Assembly: GCF_012927045.1 (NCBI RefSeq)
Contig: NZ_JABBFW010000019.1
Location: 37,171-101,170 of the forward strand
Length of the DNA: 64,000 nucleotides
From: Azohydromonas caseinilytica
GTDB lineage: Bacteria; Pseudomonadota; Gammaproteobacteria; Burkholderiales; Burkholderiaceae_C
Reading direction: 5' to 3'
Both the position numbers and the translations under genes were made by a program. The notes below the pieces were generated by a model. The model had not been told where the DNA came from and searched no databases. It saw nothing but the letters and a program-made list of their open reading frames with translations. Shown here in pieces: positions 46,586 to 55,370 of the stretch. Each line of letters begins with the position of its first letter. Positions within the stretch are counted from its first letter, which is position 1.

Positions 46586-46971
46586 TTGTAGATGCTCTCC
46601 GGGTCCTTGAGCACCGGGTCCACGGCGCTCCAGGCGCCGTTCTCCAGACGGCGGTAGAAGCAGGAATGGCGCCCGGTGTGGCAGGCGATGCCGGGCTCGT
46701 GCCCGCGCTGCGTCACCTTGAGCAGCACCACGTCGGCGTCGCAATCGAGCCGGATCTCGTGCACCTGCTGCACATGACCCGATTCCTCGCCCTTGTGCCA
46801 CAGGCGCCGGCGCGAGCGGCTCCAGTACACGGCCTCGCCGCGCTGCAGCGTCAGCGCCAGGGCCTCGCGGTTCATCCACGCGAACATCAGCACGTCGCCG
46901 CTGCCGGCTTCCTGCGCGATCGCGGGCACGAGACCGTCGCGGTCCCACTTCACTTCATCCAGCCAATCCAT
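46582..46971 (-). CDS. hisI: Phosphoribosyl-AMP cyclohydrolase HisI
   Basis: 129 residues. The zinc site is DCDADV with downstream [17 protein letters not shown] (two Cys of the CxxxxxC group), plus [10 protein letters not shown] near the N-terminus. It opens the PR-AMP ring, the third step of histidine synthesis. The ATG comes after a Nudix gene with 13 bases between, not after hisF as in many relatives. Confidence 0.95.
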   Translation of the reverse strand: MDWLDEVKWDRDGLVPAIAQEAGSGDVLMFAWMNREALALTLQRGEAVYWSRSRRRLWHKGEESGHVQQVHEIRLDCDADVVLLKVTQRGHEPGIACHTGRHSCFYRRLENGAWSAVDPVLKDPESIYK

Positions 46972-46984
46972 CGTTTCAGTGTAC

Positions 46985-47461
46985 TCAGTCGATATGGGTG
47001 GGCCCGGCATGCCCGCGCTCCTGCGCAAACCACTGCAGCACGGGCACCGTGCCCGGCAGCACCGGCCTTACCTGCACCGGCAGCGCCTGCCAGGCCATCT
47101 GCTGCGCCTCGCGCATCTCGAACTGGCCCGTCCAGCGGTAGACCTTGCAGAAGTGCAGCCTCACCAGCGCATGCGGGTAGTCGAAGATCTCCACATGCCA
47201 GCGCTCCACGCTGGCCACGTCGATGTCGATGCCCAGCTCCTCGTGCAGCTCGCGCCGCAGCGCCTCCTCGACGCTCTCGCCCGCCTCCAGCTTGCCGCCC
47301 GGGAACTCCCAGTGCCCGGCGTAGACCTTGCCCTCGGGCCGGCTGGTGAGCAGGAAGCGGCCTTCCCGGCCCGCGGCATCGCGCTCGATCAGCACCCCCA
47401 CCGCCACCTCCACCGGCGTGCGGCCTTCGGGCAGCTGGGTGATGCGCCGCGCCTCAGACAT
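46985..47461 (-). CDS. Nudix hydrolase (MutT-like)
   Basis: 158 residues. A complete Nudix box is present at residues 56-78 (G-x5-E-x7-REUxEExGU, with Glu62, Arg70, Glu71, Glu74, Glu75). MutT-type enzymes hydrolyse oxidised nucleoside triphosphates such as 8-oxo-dGTP; this substrate is inferred only by similarity in the N-terminal VEVAVGVLI and the WEFPGGKLE motif. It overlaps the DUF815 gene by 8 bases and precedes hisI. Confidence 0.9.
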   Translation of the reverse strand: MSEARRITQLPEGRTPVEVAVGVLIERDAAGREGRFLLTSRPEGKVYAGHWEFPGGKLEAGESVEEALRRELHEELGIDIDVASVERWHVEIFDYPHALVRLHFCKVYRWTGQFEMREAQQMAWQALPVQVRPVLPGTVPVLQWFAQERGHAGPTHID

Positions 47462-48386
47462 GGTCCAGTCCCTGCGGCGGCTCGTCCTCGGCCGCGGCGG
47501 CCGGCGCCGGCGCGGCGTCGTCCTCATGCCCGCGTCCGGCCCAGTCACGCGCGAACTGGTACGCCACGCGCCCCGAGCGCGAGCCGCGCTCCAGCGCCCA
47601 CACCAGCGAGGCCTTCTGCGCCGCGGAAATCTGCTCCTCCGGCACGCCCAGGTTGCGCAGCCACTGCGCCACGATGGCCAGGAATTCACCTTGGCTGAAG
47701 GGATAGAAGCTCACCCACAAGCCGAAGCGCTCGGACAGCGAGATCTTCTCCTCCACCACCTCGCCCGGATGCACCTCGCCATCGGCGGTGTGCGTGTAGC
47801 TGAGGTTTTCCTTCATGTACTCGGGCAGCAGGTGCCGGCGGTTGCTGGTGGCGTAGATCAGCACGTTGTCGCTGGCCTGGGCCACGGAGCCGTCCAGGAT
47901 CGACTTCAGCGCCTTGTAGCCGGGCTCGCCCTCGTCGAAGCTGAGGTCGTCGCAGAACACGATGAAACGCTCCGGCCGCGTGGCCACCAGCTCCACCAGG
48001 TCCGGCAGATCGACCATGTCGGCCTTGTCCACCTCGATCAGCCGCAGGCCCTGCGGCGCGAACTCGTTGAGGCAGGCCTTCACCAGTGAGCTCTTGCCCG
48101 TGCCGCGCGCGCCGGTGAGCAGCGCGTTGTTGGCCGGCTTGCCCGCCACGAACTGCGCCGTGTTGCGCAGCAGCTTTTCCTTCTGGGGCTCGACCTCCTT
48201 GAGGTCCGACAGGCGGATGCCCGCCACATGCCGCACCGGCTCCAGCACGCCGGCACCGCGGCGGCGGCGGTAGCGGAAGGCCACCGAAGCGGACCAGTCC
48301 GGCGCCGCCAGCGGCTGCGGCAGCACCGCTTCCAGACGGCTCAACAGCGCCTCGGCGCGCGCGATCAGGGAATCGAAATCAGGCAT
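47454..48386 (-). CDS. DUF815 AAA-type ATP-binding protein
   Basis: 310 residues. Walker A LLTGARGTGKSSLVKA (about 91-106), a Walker B-like FIVFCDDLSF and a sensor YATSNRRHL in the DUF815 arrangement. Function is not known in the family. The last 25 residues are low-complexity Ala/Glu/Pro. It is coupled to the Nudix gene by an 8-base overlap; the pair is usually found near argJ and secA in this order of bacteria. Confidence 0.85.
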   Translation of the reverse strand: MPDFDSLIARAEALLSRLEAVLPQPLAAPDWSASVAFRYRRRRGAGVLEPVRHVAGIRLSDLKEVEPQKEKLLRNTAQFVAGKPANNALLTGARGTGKSSLVKACLNEFAPQGLRLIEVDKADMVDLPDLVELVATRPERFIVFCDDLSFDEGEPGYKALKSILDGSVAQASDNVLIYATSNRRHLLPEYMKENLSYTHTADGEVHPGEVVEEKISLSERFGLWVSFYPFSQGEFLAIVAQWLRNLGVPEEQISAAQKASLVWALERGSRSGRVAYQFARDWAGRGHEDDAAPAPAAAAEDEPPQGLDHV

Positions 48387-48472
48387 GACAGGCGAAACGG
48401 GACGGCGATTCTTGCGAGGGTGGGCAGTGTAGCCAGCGCTCCAGCACCCCTTCCCGGCCCGGGACGCCGGCC

Positions 48473-49129
48473 CTACACCCGCCGCACCAGCTCGCCCGCC
48501 ACCGCATACACCTCGTCGCCACGTGCTGGCCGCACCGGGTGCATGCCGGTGAAGGCACCGAAGGCAGGCAGCACGCCCACCTCGGGTCCGACGTGGAAGC
48601 ATGGCAGCCGCAGCCGCTCAAAGCCTCGGCCGACGCTGATGCAGGGATGCAGGTGCCCCGCCAGCACGTAGGCGCCGGGCAGCGCCCGCGGGTGGTGGCA
48701 CAGCGCCAAGCCGCCAAGGCGCAGCGGCTCGTCCACCACCTCGATGCCCAGCGCCGCCGGCGGGTCGCCGGCGCGGTCGTCGTGGTTGCCGCGCACCAGC
48801 ACGATCTCCAGGTCCGCATGCGCCGCGCGCCAAGCCGACAGCGCCGCCAGCGTGTCCGGCGCGCCATGGGCATGGGCCGAGTGCAGGAAGTCGCCCAGCA
48901 CCAGCAGGCGTTGCGCGCCGTGGCGGGCGATCAGTGAGGTGAGCCGATCCAGGTTGCGCCCCGTCGTGCCCTGCGGCACCGGCACACCGAGCCTTCTGAA
49001 ACTGGCGGCCTTGCCGAAATGCGCGTCCGCCACCAGCAGCGCGCGCCGCGCCGGCCACCACAGCGCGTGCTCGGCCAGCAACTGCAGCCGCTCGCCGCCG
49101 CGTTCGATCCAGGTGTCGCTGCCTTCCAT
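48473..49129 (-). CDS. pdeM: Ligase-associated DNA damage response endonuclease PdeM-like
   Basis: 218 residues with the calcineurin-like metallophosphoesterase motifs in order: VADAHFGKAAS (Asp and His), LVLGDFLHSAH, VRGNHDDRAG and LAGHLHPCIS. PdeM lies with a ligase-helicase operon (LHR-lig-exo) in many proteobacteria; no such partners are visible here, so the DNA damage link is by family only. It is separated from the DUF815 start by an 86-base gap. Confidence 0.8.
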   Translation of the reverse strand: MEGSDTWIERGGERLQLLAEHALWWPARRALLVADAHFGKAASFRRLGVPVPQGTTGRNLDRLTSLIARHGAQRLLVLGDFLHSAHAHGAPDTLAALSAWRAAHADLEIVLVRGNHDDRAGDPPAALGIEVVDEPLRLGGLALCHHPRALPGAYVLAGHLHPCISVGRGFERLRLPCFHVGPEVGVLPAFGAFTGMHPVRPARGDEVYAVAGELVRRV

Positions 49130-49147
49130 GGCAGCGATTGGAACCCC

Positions 49148-49789
49148 TCAGCGCAGCATCAGCGCCAGCGTGGCTTCCAGGTACTCGGTGGGCGGGCGCT
49201 GGAAGCCCGAGCGCGTGAAGCGCTGCAGGCGTCCCAGCGCGAAGGCGCAAAGCATGGAGGCCTGCACCTGCGCGTCCGCCGTGGGGCTGGGCGAACCGGC
49301 CGCCTGTGCCGCCAGGCGCAGGCTCTGGCGCAGCTGGCTCTCCAGGCGTTCGAAGAAGTGGTTCATGCGCGCGTTGAGCCGCTCGTCCTCGTAGGCCAGC
49401 GCGTCGCCGGCCATCAGCCGCGCCATGCCGGGGTTGCGCTCGGCGAACTGCAGCAGTACCGCCAGCGAGCGCCGCGCCTGCTGCACGCCGGAGCTCTCGC
49501 GCTCGGCAATCTGGTTCAGCAATGTGAAAACGCTGGTCTCGATGAACTCGATCAGCGCCTCCAGCATCTGCGCCTTGCTCACGAAGTGGCGGTACAGCGC
49601 GGCCTCGCTGATCTCCAGCCGCGCCGCCAGCGCCGCGGTGGTGACGCGCTCGCTGCCGGGTTGCTCCAGCATCGCCGCCAGGGCCTGCAGGATCTGCGTG
49701 CGGCGCTCGCCGGGACGCGGGCGTTTGCGCGCCACCAGAGCCGGAGGGATGTCGGCGCGTGCGCCGGAGGCTTCGCTCAGGTCGGACAT
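49148..49789 (-). CDS. slmA: TetR-family nucleoid occlusion factor SlmA-like
   Basis: 213 residues. A TetR helix-turn-helix lies at about residues 29-75 (RTQILQALAAMLE, VTTAALAARLEISEAALYRHFVSKAQM). The KARPGERR-like basic beginning and C-terminal LRLAAQ helices fit SlmA, which blocks FtsZ over the nucleoid. Lies between a pdeM-like gene and a HAD gene that leads to argB, a neighbourhood in which slmA is usual for Burkholderiales. A general TetR regulator is the alternative. Confidence 0.8.
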   Translation of the reverse strand: MSDLSEASGARADIPPALVARKRPRPGERRTQILQALAAMLEQPGSERVTTAALAARLEISEAALYRHFVSKAQMLEALIEFIETSVFTLLNQIAERESSGVQQARRSLAVLLQFAERNPGMARLMAGDALAYEDERLNARMNHFFERLESQLRQSLRLAAQAAGSPSPTADAQVQASMLCAFALGRLQRFTRSGFQRPPTEYLEATLALMLR

Positions 49790-49936
49790 GGAGAGCCCCG
49801 TCGGGTGGTGACCGCCGGATTCTGGACAGGCTTGCCCGGCCCGGCCCAGGCCGGCGCCCATCCGAACGACGGGTTGCCGAGCCGGCGCCGCCGTTCTAAG
49901 CCCCGGCGGCCCCAGGGTGATGCCCGGGTCCCGCGC

Positions 49937-50617
49937 TCAGCGGCACAGCGCCGAGAGCCGGCGCACGCGGCGGTCCACGTAGGGCGGACGCGAGGAGCAG
50001 CGCGCGCCGGCGCGGCGCGCCCAGCGCTGCATCCACACCGTGCCCATGCCGATGCGCCGCGCGCCCTTCTGGTGCTCCAGCGTGTCCTCCACCAGCACGC
50101 AGCGCTGCGGCGCCACGCCCAGCCGCACGCAGACGCGCTGCAGCATCCGGGTGTCCGGCTTGGGCCGCCAGTGGCCGAAGACGCGCATGTCCTCGATGGT
50201 GAGCACGCCGTCGAAGAGCTGCAGCAGCCCCAGCGTGCGCAGCACCCGCAGCGCGTAGGCGCGCGGGGCGTTGGTCAGGATGTACTTGCGGCCCTTGAGG
50301 CGCTTGAGCGCCGCCACGTCGTGCGCGTGGCTGCGCAGCTTCTCCTCCAGCCCGGGCAGCAGGTGCGTCTGGTGCAGGAAGTGCGCGGGCTTGACGGCGT
50401 GATGCCGGATCAGCCCCAGCAGCGTGGCGCCGTAGCGCTGCCAGTAGCGGCGGCGCAGCGCGTCGGCCTCGGCATGCTCCAGGCCCAGCTCGGTGGCGAT
50501 GTAGTCCGTCATCGCCGGGCTGAGCACGCCGAAGACGGCGGCCGAGGCGTCGTGCAGCGTGTTGTCCAGGTCGAACAGCCACACGGCGGCGCCGCGGCGC
50601 ACCGCGGGCTGCGCCAT
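49937..50617 (-). CDS. HAD-type pyrimidine 5'-nucleotidase
   Basis: 226 residues. HAD motifs: WLFDLDNTLHD (Asp nucleophile about 16), KYILTNAPRAYA, RPKPDTRML and CVLVEDTLEHQKGA. This is the Sdt1/YjjG-like pyrimidine 5'-nucleotidase group. The start ATG shares one base with the argB stop (TGATG), so it is likely co-translated with argB. The C-terminus is Arg-rich. Confidence 0.88.
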   Translation of the reverse strand: MAQPAVRRGAAVWLFDLDNTLHDASAAVFGVLSPAMTDYIATELGLEHAEADALRRRYWQRYGATLLGLIRHHAVKPAHFLHQTHLLPGLEEKLRSHAHDVAALKRLKGRKYILTNAPRAYALRVLRTLGLLQLFDGVLTIEDMRVFGHWRPKPDTRMLQRVCVRLGVAPQRCVLVEDTLEHQKGARRIGMGTVWMQRWARRAGARCSSRPPYVDRRVRRLSALCR

Positions 50618-51528
50618 CAGTGCGAGCGGATCATGGTGCCGTAGGCCTGGTCGCTCAGGATCTCCAGCAGCATGGCGTGCGGCACGCGGCCGTCGATGAT
50701 GTGCACCGCGTTGACGCCGCTCTTGGCCGCGTCCAGCGCCGAGGCGATCTTGGGCAGCATGCCGCCGGAGATGGTGCCGTCGGCAAAGAGCTCGTCGATG
50801 CGCTTGGCCGTCAGGTCGGTCAGCAGGTTGCCTTCCTTGTCCAGCACGCCGCGGATGTTGGTCAGCAGCACGAGCTTTTCGGCGCGCAGCACCTCGGCGA
50901 GCTTGCCGGCCACCAGGTCGGCGTTGATGTTGTAGGACTCGTTGTCCTTGCCGAAGCCGATGGGGCTGATGACGGGGATGAACTGGTCGTCCTGCAGCGC
51001 CTTGACCACGCTGGGGTCGATGGCCTCGATCTCGCCCACCTGCCCCATGTCGTGCAGCTTCTCGGGGTCGTCACGGTCGACCATCTTGAGCTTGCGGGCG
51101 CGGATCATCCCGCCGTCGCGGCCGGTCAGGCCCACGGCCTTGCCGCCGGCGGCGTTGATCAGGCCGACGATGTCCTGCTGCACCTGGCCGGCGAGCACCC
51201 ATTCCACGACCTCCATCGTCTCCTCGTCGGTGACGCGCATGCCCTGGATGAACTGGCCCTTCTTGCCCACGCGCGTGAGCGCCTCGTCGATCTGCGGGCC
51301 GCCGCCGTGCACCACCACCGGGTTCAGGCCGACGAGCTTGAGCAGCACCACGTCCTCGGCGAAGTCCTGCTGCAGCGCCGGGTCGGTCATGGCGTTGCCG
51401 CCGTACTTGATGACGATGGTCTTGCCGTGGAACTGGCGGATGTAGGGCAGCGCCTGGGCCAGGATTTCGGCCTTCTCGCGCGGGGCCACATGCGACAGGT
51501 CGGGGGTGCTCGGGTCGGGAGTGCTCAT
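50617..51528 (-). CDS. argB: Acetylglutamate kinase ArgB
   Basis: 303 residues. [10 protein letters not shown] (about 37-46), [13 protein letters not shown] and GSGMLPK-like [14 protein letters not shown], with [14 protein letters not shown] [13 protein letters not shown]. Arginine-sensitive or -insensitive forms differ in the N-terminal helix; here an N-terminal extension with helix [17 protein letters not shown] fits the arginine-inhibited hexameric type (inference). It phosphorylates N-acetylglutamate in arginine synthesis. argJ is 19 kb to the left. Confidence 0.96.
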   Translation of the reverse strand: MSTPDPSTPDLSHVAPREKAEILAQALPYIRQFHGKTIVIKYGGNAMTDPALQQDFAEDVVLLKLVGLNPVVVHGGGPQIDEALTRVGKKGQFIQGMRVTDEETMEVVEWVLAGQVQQDIVGLINAAGGKAVGLTGRDGGMIRARKLKMVDRDDPEKLHDMGQVGEIEAIDPSVVKALQDDQFIPVISPIGFGKDNESYNINADLVAGKLAEVLRAEKLVLLTNIRGVLDKEGNLLTDLTAKRIDELFADGTISGGMLPKIASALDAAKSGVNAVHIIDGRVPHAMLLEILSDQAYGTMIRSH

Positions 51529-51757
51529 GGGATTCGGTCCTGCTGGGGGCTGGGAGCCTGGAGAGAGGCGCCGGGGGCGGCGCCGGGCGGCGCGCATTGT
51601 AGGTGGGGAACTTCAAGCCTCCGCGCGGGGTCTTGACGTGGCCGCGACACGGCCCTGCCGCGCTGCGGCAAGCTCCGGGCCCGGTGTCGTCGCCGCGACG
51701 GCGCGGCGCTTGAAAGCCGTCAAGGACACCCTGCTCCCCCTCCTTCACACTGCCCGC

Positions 51758-52261
51758 ATGAAGACTTCCGCATTCCTCCCCGATACCGCTCGCCGCCGCC
51801 TGCTGCGCGCCGCCGGCCTGGCCGCGCTGGCGGCCGGCGCGGCGCCCGTCCTGCACGCCGCCACGCCCGCCGCGCCGACCAAGGTGCAGCTGTGGAAGTC
51901 GCCCAGCTGCGGCTGCTGCAAGGACTGGGTCACGCACATGCAGTCCGCCGGTTTCGACCTGCAGGTGTTCGAGGTGCAGGACACCGGCGCGCAGCGCGCC
52001 AGGCTGGGCCTGCCGGCCAAGTACGGCTCCTGCCACACCGGGCTGGTGGAGGGCTACGTGATCGAGGGCCATGTGCCTGCCGCCGACGTGCGCCGCCTGC
52101 TGCGCGAGCGCCCGGACGCGCTGGCCTTGACGGTGCCGGGCATGGTGGTGGGCTCGCCCGGCATGGACGGCCCCGAATACGGCGGCCGGCGCGAGCGCTA
52201 CGAGGTGCTGCTGGTGCAGCGCGACGGCAGCAGCCGCGTCTGGGCCACCTACAACGCCTGA
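51758..52261 (+). CDS. DUF411 metal-binding protein (putative copper-binding)
   Basis: 167 residues with a Tat/Sec signal (ARRRLLRAAGLAALAAG, cut near HAA-TP). LWKSPSCGCCKDWVTHMQ (about 46-63) holds a CGCC motif and SCHTGLVEGYVIEGHVPA follows, the DUF411 signature. These periplasmic proteins are often encoded near copper resistance genes; here dmeF, a cobalt/nickel exporter, follows 128 bases later on the same strand. Confidence 0.88.
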   Translation: MKTSAFLPDTARRRLLRAAGLAALAAGAAPVLHAATPAAPTKVQLWKSPSCGCCKDWVTHMQSAGFDLQVFEVQDTGAQRARLGLPAKYGSCHTGLVEGYVIEGHVPAADVRRLLRERPDALALTVPGMVVGSPGMDGPEYGGRRERYEVLLVQRDGSSRVWATYNA

Positions 52262-52388
52262 CCCCATCGGCCGAACCCGACGGGTTGCGCGACTTCCGGC
52301 AACTCGTGGGGATTCCCTTGCGCACCGGGGCGGCCACGCCCAAACCGCCCTTCCCGGCGGGGTCGTGAACGCTGCCTACGATGGCGGC

Positions 52389-53405
52389 ATGCAGCACAGC
52401 CACGACCTGACCCCTTTCCACCACAGCCACGACTGGCAGGACGCCGGCGCCGAGGGACGCGCGCGGGCGCTGCGTGCCGTCACGATCCTGACGCTGCTGA
52501 CCATGGTGGTCGAGCTGGCGGCCGGCGCCTGGAGCGGCTCGCTGGCGCTGCTGGCCGACGGCTGGCACATGGGCACGCACGCGCTGGCGCTGGGCGGCGC
52601 GCTGCTGGCGGCGCAGCTGGCGCAGCGCGCCCAGCGCAGCGAGCGCTATGCGTTCGGCGGCTGGAAGATCGAAGTGCTGGCCGCCTACACCAGCGGCCTG
52701 ATGCTGCTGGCGGTGTCGGCCTGGCTGGTGGTCGATGCCGTGCGGGTGCTGCTGGACCCGCATCCCATCGCCTACGGCGAGGCCATGGCGGTGGCGCTGA
52801 TCGGCCTGGCCGTGAACCTGGGCAGCGCTTGGCTGCTGCACCGCGGCGCGCACGGGCATGGCGACGAGCACGAGGACGACCATGACCACGGCTACCACCA
52901 CGGGCCTCACCATGACCATGACCACGCTCACGGGCATGCGCACGGCCACGGCCATTCCCATGGCGCCGGCCACCACGACCACAACTTCAACGCCGCGTAC
53001 CTGCACGTGGTGGCGGACGCGTTGACCTCGGTGCTGGCGATTGCCGCGCTGGCCGGCGGCTGGCGCTACGGCTGGCGCTGGCTGGACCCGCTGGTGGCGG
53101 TGCTGGGCGCGGTGGTGATCTCGCGCTGGGCGGTCGGGGTGTTGAAAGTCTCCGCCCACGCCCTGGTGGACGCCACCGCCAGCACCGAGCTGCGCGCCCA
53201 GGTGCGCCAGGCCATCGAGAGCGACGGCGACGCCCAGCTCGCCGACCTGCATGTCTGGCAGGTGGGGCCGCAGGCGTGGTCCGTGGTGGCGTCGGTCGTG
53301 GCCGACAAACCGCTGGAGCCGGCACAGTACCGGCGGCGGCTGGAGCACCTGCACACGCTGCAGCATGTGACGGTGGAGGTGCATCAATGCCGGGGCGCGG
53401 CCTGA
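52389..53405 (+). CDS. dmeF: CDF family Co(II)/Ni(II) efflux transporter DmeF
   Basis: 338 residues. Six membrane helices, metal site HMGTH-like ADGWHMGTHALALG (about 58-71) and HVVADALTSVLAI in the fifth helix, and a C-terminal cation-binding domain. Between TM4 and TM5 (about 155-205) is a long His/Asp/Glu-rich loop, and the N-terminus MQHSHDLTPFHHSHDW is also His-rich, both DmeF hallmarks. A GTG at 52365 is an alternative. The plain 128-base space before it has no obvious DmeR operator. Confidence 0.92.
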   Translation: MQHSHDLTPFHHSHDWQDAGAEGRARALRAVTILTLLTMVVELAAGAWSGSLALLADGWHMGTHALALGGALLAAQLAQRAQRSERYAFGGWKIEVLAAYTSGLMLLAVSAWLVVDAVRVLLDPHPIAYGEAMAVALIGLAVNLGSAWLLHRGAHGHGDEHEDDHDHGYHHGPHHDHDHAHGHAHGHGHSHGAGHHDHNFNAAYLHVVADALTSVLAIAALAGGWRYGWRWLDPLVAVLGAVVISRWAVGVLKVSAHALVDATASTELRAQVRQAIESDGDAQLADLHVWQVGPQAWSVVASVVADKPLEPAQYRRRLEHLHTLQHVTVEVHQCRGAA

Positions 53406-53436
53406 GCCGCAGGGGCTTTTCAATATCCTCCGAACG

Positions 53437-53470
53437 GAAAAAGGGCCCGCGATATTTCGCGGGTCTTTTT
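53437..53470 (+). terminator. Rho-independent terminator after dmeF
   Basis: CCCGCGA (53446-53452), loop TATT and TCGCGGG (53457-53463), then TCTTTTT. An A-rich stretch lies to the left, so it may also act in reverse. Confidence 0.8.
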
Positions 53471-53508
53471 CATGGCCTTGGCGATATGGGAGAGCCCATG
53501 CCGCGCCC

Positions 53509-53976
53509 TCAAATCTCCATGGCGTGAAAACGCTGCCCGGATTTCAACCGTCCTGCCACCCACCTCTCCCCCACCTCCAGCGCTTGGTCATGCGCCGCCT
53601 GGAAAGCCTCGTCCTCGTCGTCGAGGTTGTCGTCCGGGATAAATAGTTTCTCGTCCACGTCCCGCTCGTCCTGGCGCAGGCACAAGCGCCAGGCCATGCC
53701 GGCATCGAGCCAATGGAATTCGATCTCGTAGCTGAAGCGGCAGGGCCGCAGCCGGCAGACCTCACCGGCGGCTTGGGCCGCGGCAGCGGCGGCCCGGACC
53801 GCGTCGCGCTGCAAGGCGTAGCCCGGCTCGCCTCCCGGCGTAGGCAGCGGCTCACGGCCCTGCGCCGACACCGACACCAGCTGCCACCGTCCGCCCGGCA
53901 CGGCCTCGATCACGAACAGCCGTCCGCCCTGTTCGATGTGCTGCCGTTCCTGCCGCGTCAGGCCGAGGCTTTCCAT
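53509..53976 (-). CDS. Hypothetical protein of unknown family
   Basis: 155 residues from ATG 53976, chosen because GAAGGG lies 9 bases upstream; an ATG six codons earlier has its purine-rich sequence too close. I recognise no family. There is no signal peptide or membrane helix. The C-terminal third is acidic (DDNLDDEDEAFQAAHDQA) and the middle has two cysteines (VCRLRPCRF). GC content and codon use look like the neighbours. It is separated from dmeF by the terminator and is read toward it. Confidence 0.6.
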   Translation of the reverse strand: MESLGLTRQERQHIEQGGRLFVIEAVPGGRWQLVSVSAQGREPLPTPGGEPGYALQRDAVRAAAAAAQAAGEVCRLRPCRFSYEIEFHWLDAGMAWRLCLRQDERDVDEKLFIPDDNLDDEDEAFQAAHDQALEVGERWVAGRLKSGQRFHAMEI

Positions 53977-54412
53977 GCGGGGCCACCCTTCCATTTCCCT
54001 TTTTCTGTTTCCGTTGAGCCGGATCAAGGGTTTCGCAGCCCGCAGGCTGCGCGCCCTCGAAACAACCCGCCAGCCAGCGCAATTTCGCCGGCGCCGCGCG
54101 CAAGCCATTTCCCGAAATACTGAAAGTGCCTACCAGGCGCGGCGTTTCACCGGGTTTGATGCGCCGGTGAAACTGCCTCGTTTATCGGCCATCGGCCCCG
54201 GCGGTTGAGTGAGCGTGAAGCCTCGGGCGAGAAATTTCCGGGCATCCACTCGCCTCAGGCGGCGCATTGGAAGGCTTGCAGGTGCCCGGCGGCAAAGCGC
54301 TCCGGCGGCATGACGCCCGCCCCAGGCCCGTGCTTTCTCCAGGGGAAGACCGTACTCCAGAGGGCAACAATGCGTTCAATAAAAAGCTCGCCGCGAGTAC
54401 AGTGTCAACGCT
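53977..54412. other. 436-base intergenic region with small hairpins
   Basis: No credible coding frame. It holds a perfect 10-bp stem with a 10-base loop (54144-54173, listed separately) and a smaller hairpin GCAGCC-CGCA-GGCTGC at 54035-54050. It probably contains promoters for the divergent hypothetical gene and lysR, but I cannot place them. Confidence 0.5.
54144..54173. repeat. Inverted repeat hairpin
   Basis: GTTTCACCGG and CCGGTGAAAC separated by GTTTGATGCG. No U tract follows on either strand, so it is not a standard terminator. It could be a regulator site or a structured RNA. Confidence 0.7.
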
Positions 54413-55336
54413 ATGGAAACAATAGAACCCCGCTTCGAATGGGCCATGGCCTTCCTGGCCGTGGTGGAGAGCGGCAGCTTCACGCGCGCCGCGGAGCGGC
54501 TGGGCTGCTCCAAGACCTATGTGAGCAAGCAGGTGTCCTCGTTGGAGCAGGCGCTGGGCGCCAAGCTGCTGCACCGCACCACGCGGCGGTTGCAGCCCAC
54601 CGAGACCGGCACCACGTACCTGGACTACTGCCGCCGCCTGCGCGAGACGCTGAGCGAGGCCGAGCGCGCCGTCTCCAGCCTGCGCACCGAGGCGCGCGGG
54701 CGCGTGCGCCTGAGCGTGCCCACCACCTTGGGCATGGAGCTGATGGCCGAGATGCTGGTGGCGCTGCACGCGCAGCACCCGGAGCTGGAAGTCGATCTGG
54801 ACTTGGACCTGGACCCGGGCGCGCAGCCTCGGGAGGCGGCCGAGACCGACCTGGCGCTGCGCTTCACGCGCGAGCCCGACCCGGCGCTGGTCGCCAAGCC
54901 GCTGGCGGTGCTGCATGACTGGGTGGTGGCCCATCCCTCGCTGCTGCAGCGCCACGGCACGCCGGCCAAGCCCGCCGATCTGGCGCGGCTGCCTTGCCTG
55001 AGCAACAGCCGCTACAAGGGCGAGGAGCAATGGCTGCTCACCAAGGACGGCAAGCAGCAGCCGGTGGAAGTGCGCCACTGGCTGCGCATCAATAACGACC
55101 CGCTGATGAAGCGCCTTGCGCTCGAAGGCCAGGGTTTTGCCAGGCTGCCGGCCTTCCTGGTACTGAACGAGGTGGACCGCGGCGAGCTGGTGCAGGTGTT
55201 GCCGGAATGGGAGCTGGCGCCCACGCCGCTGTACCTGGTCTATCCGGACCAGCGCCCGCTGCCGCGCAAGGTGCGAGCCACCGTGGACTTCGTGGCGGAC
55301 TGGTTCACGCGGCGCAAGGCGGGAACGCTGGTGTGA
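54413..55336 (+). CDS. LysR-family transcriptional regulator
   Basis: 307 residues. The winged HTH is at about 12-70 (FLAVVESGSFTRAAERLGCSKTYVSKQVSSLEQ) and the LysR substrate-binding domain follows (about 92-300), starting RGRVRLSVPTTLG. The HTH has SKTYVSKQV rather than the common SQPAVSxQI. It is convergent with the M32 gene and not divergent from a clear target, so its regulon is unknown. The LysR start has no strong Shine-Dalgarno. Confidence 0.9.
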   Translation: METIEPRFEWAMAFLAVVESGSFTRAAERLGCSKTYVSKQVSSLEQALGAKLLHRTTRRLQPTETGTTYLDYCRRLRETLSEAERAVSSLRTEARGRVRLSVPTTLGMELMAEMLVALHAQHPELEVDLDLDLDPGAQPREAAETDLALRFTREPDPALVAKPLAVLHDWVVAHPSLLQRHGTPAKPADLARLPCLSNSRYKGEEQWLLTKDGKQQPVEVRHWLRINNDPLMKRLALEGQGFARLPAFLVLNEVDRGELVQVLPEWELAPTPLYLVYPDQRPLPRKVRATVDFVADWFTRRKAGTLV

Positions 55337-55342
55337 CGGGGC

Positions 55343-55361
55343 GGCCGGGCTATGCCCGGCC
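55343..55361. terminator. Hairpin in the convergent gap between lysR and M32
   Basis: GGCCGGGC-TAT-GCCCGGCC, a perfect 8-bp stem, in a 34-base convergent gap. There is no U tract. Confidence 0.5.
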
Positions 55362-55370
55362 CGACGCCCT

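Noticed and set aside
52850..52990. His-rich repetitive coding tract in dmeF taken as a DNA repeat or CRISPR-like array
   Set aside because: The repeats are codons of the known metal-binding loop of DmeF, in frame and irregular.
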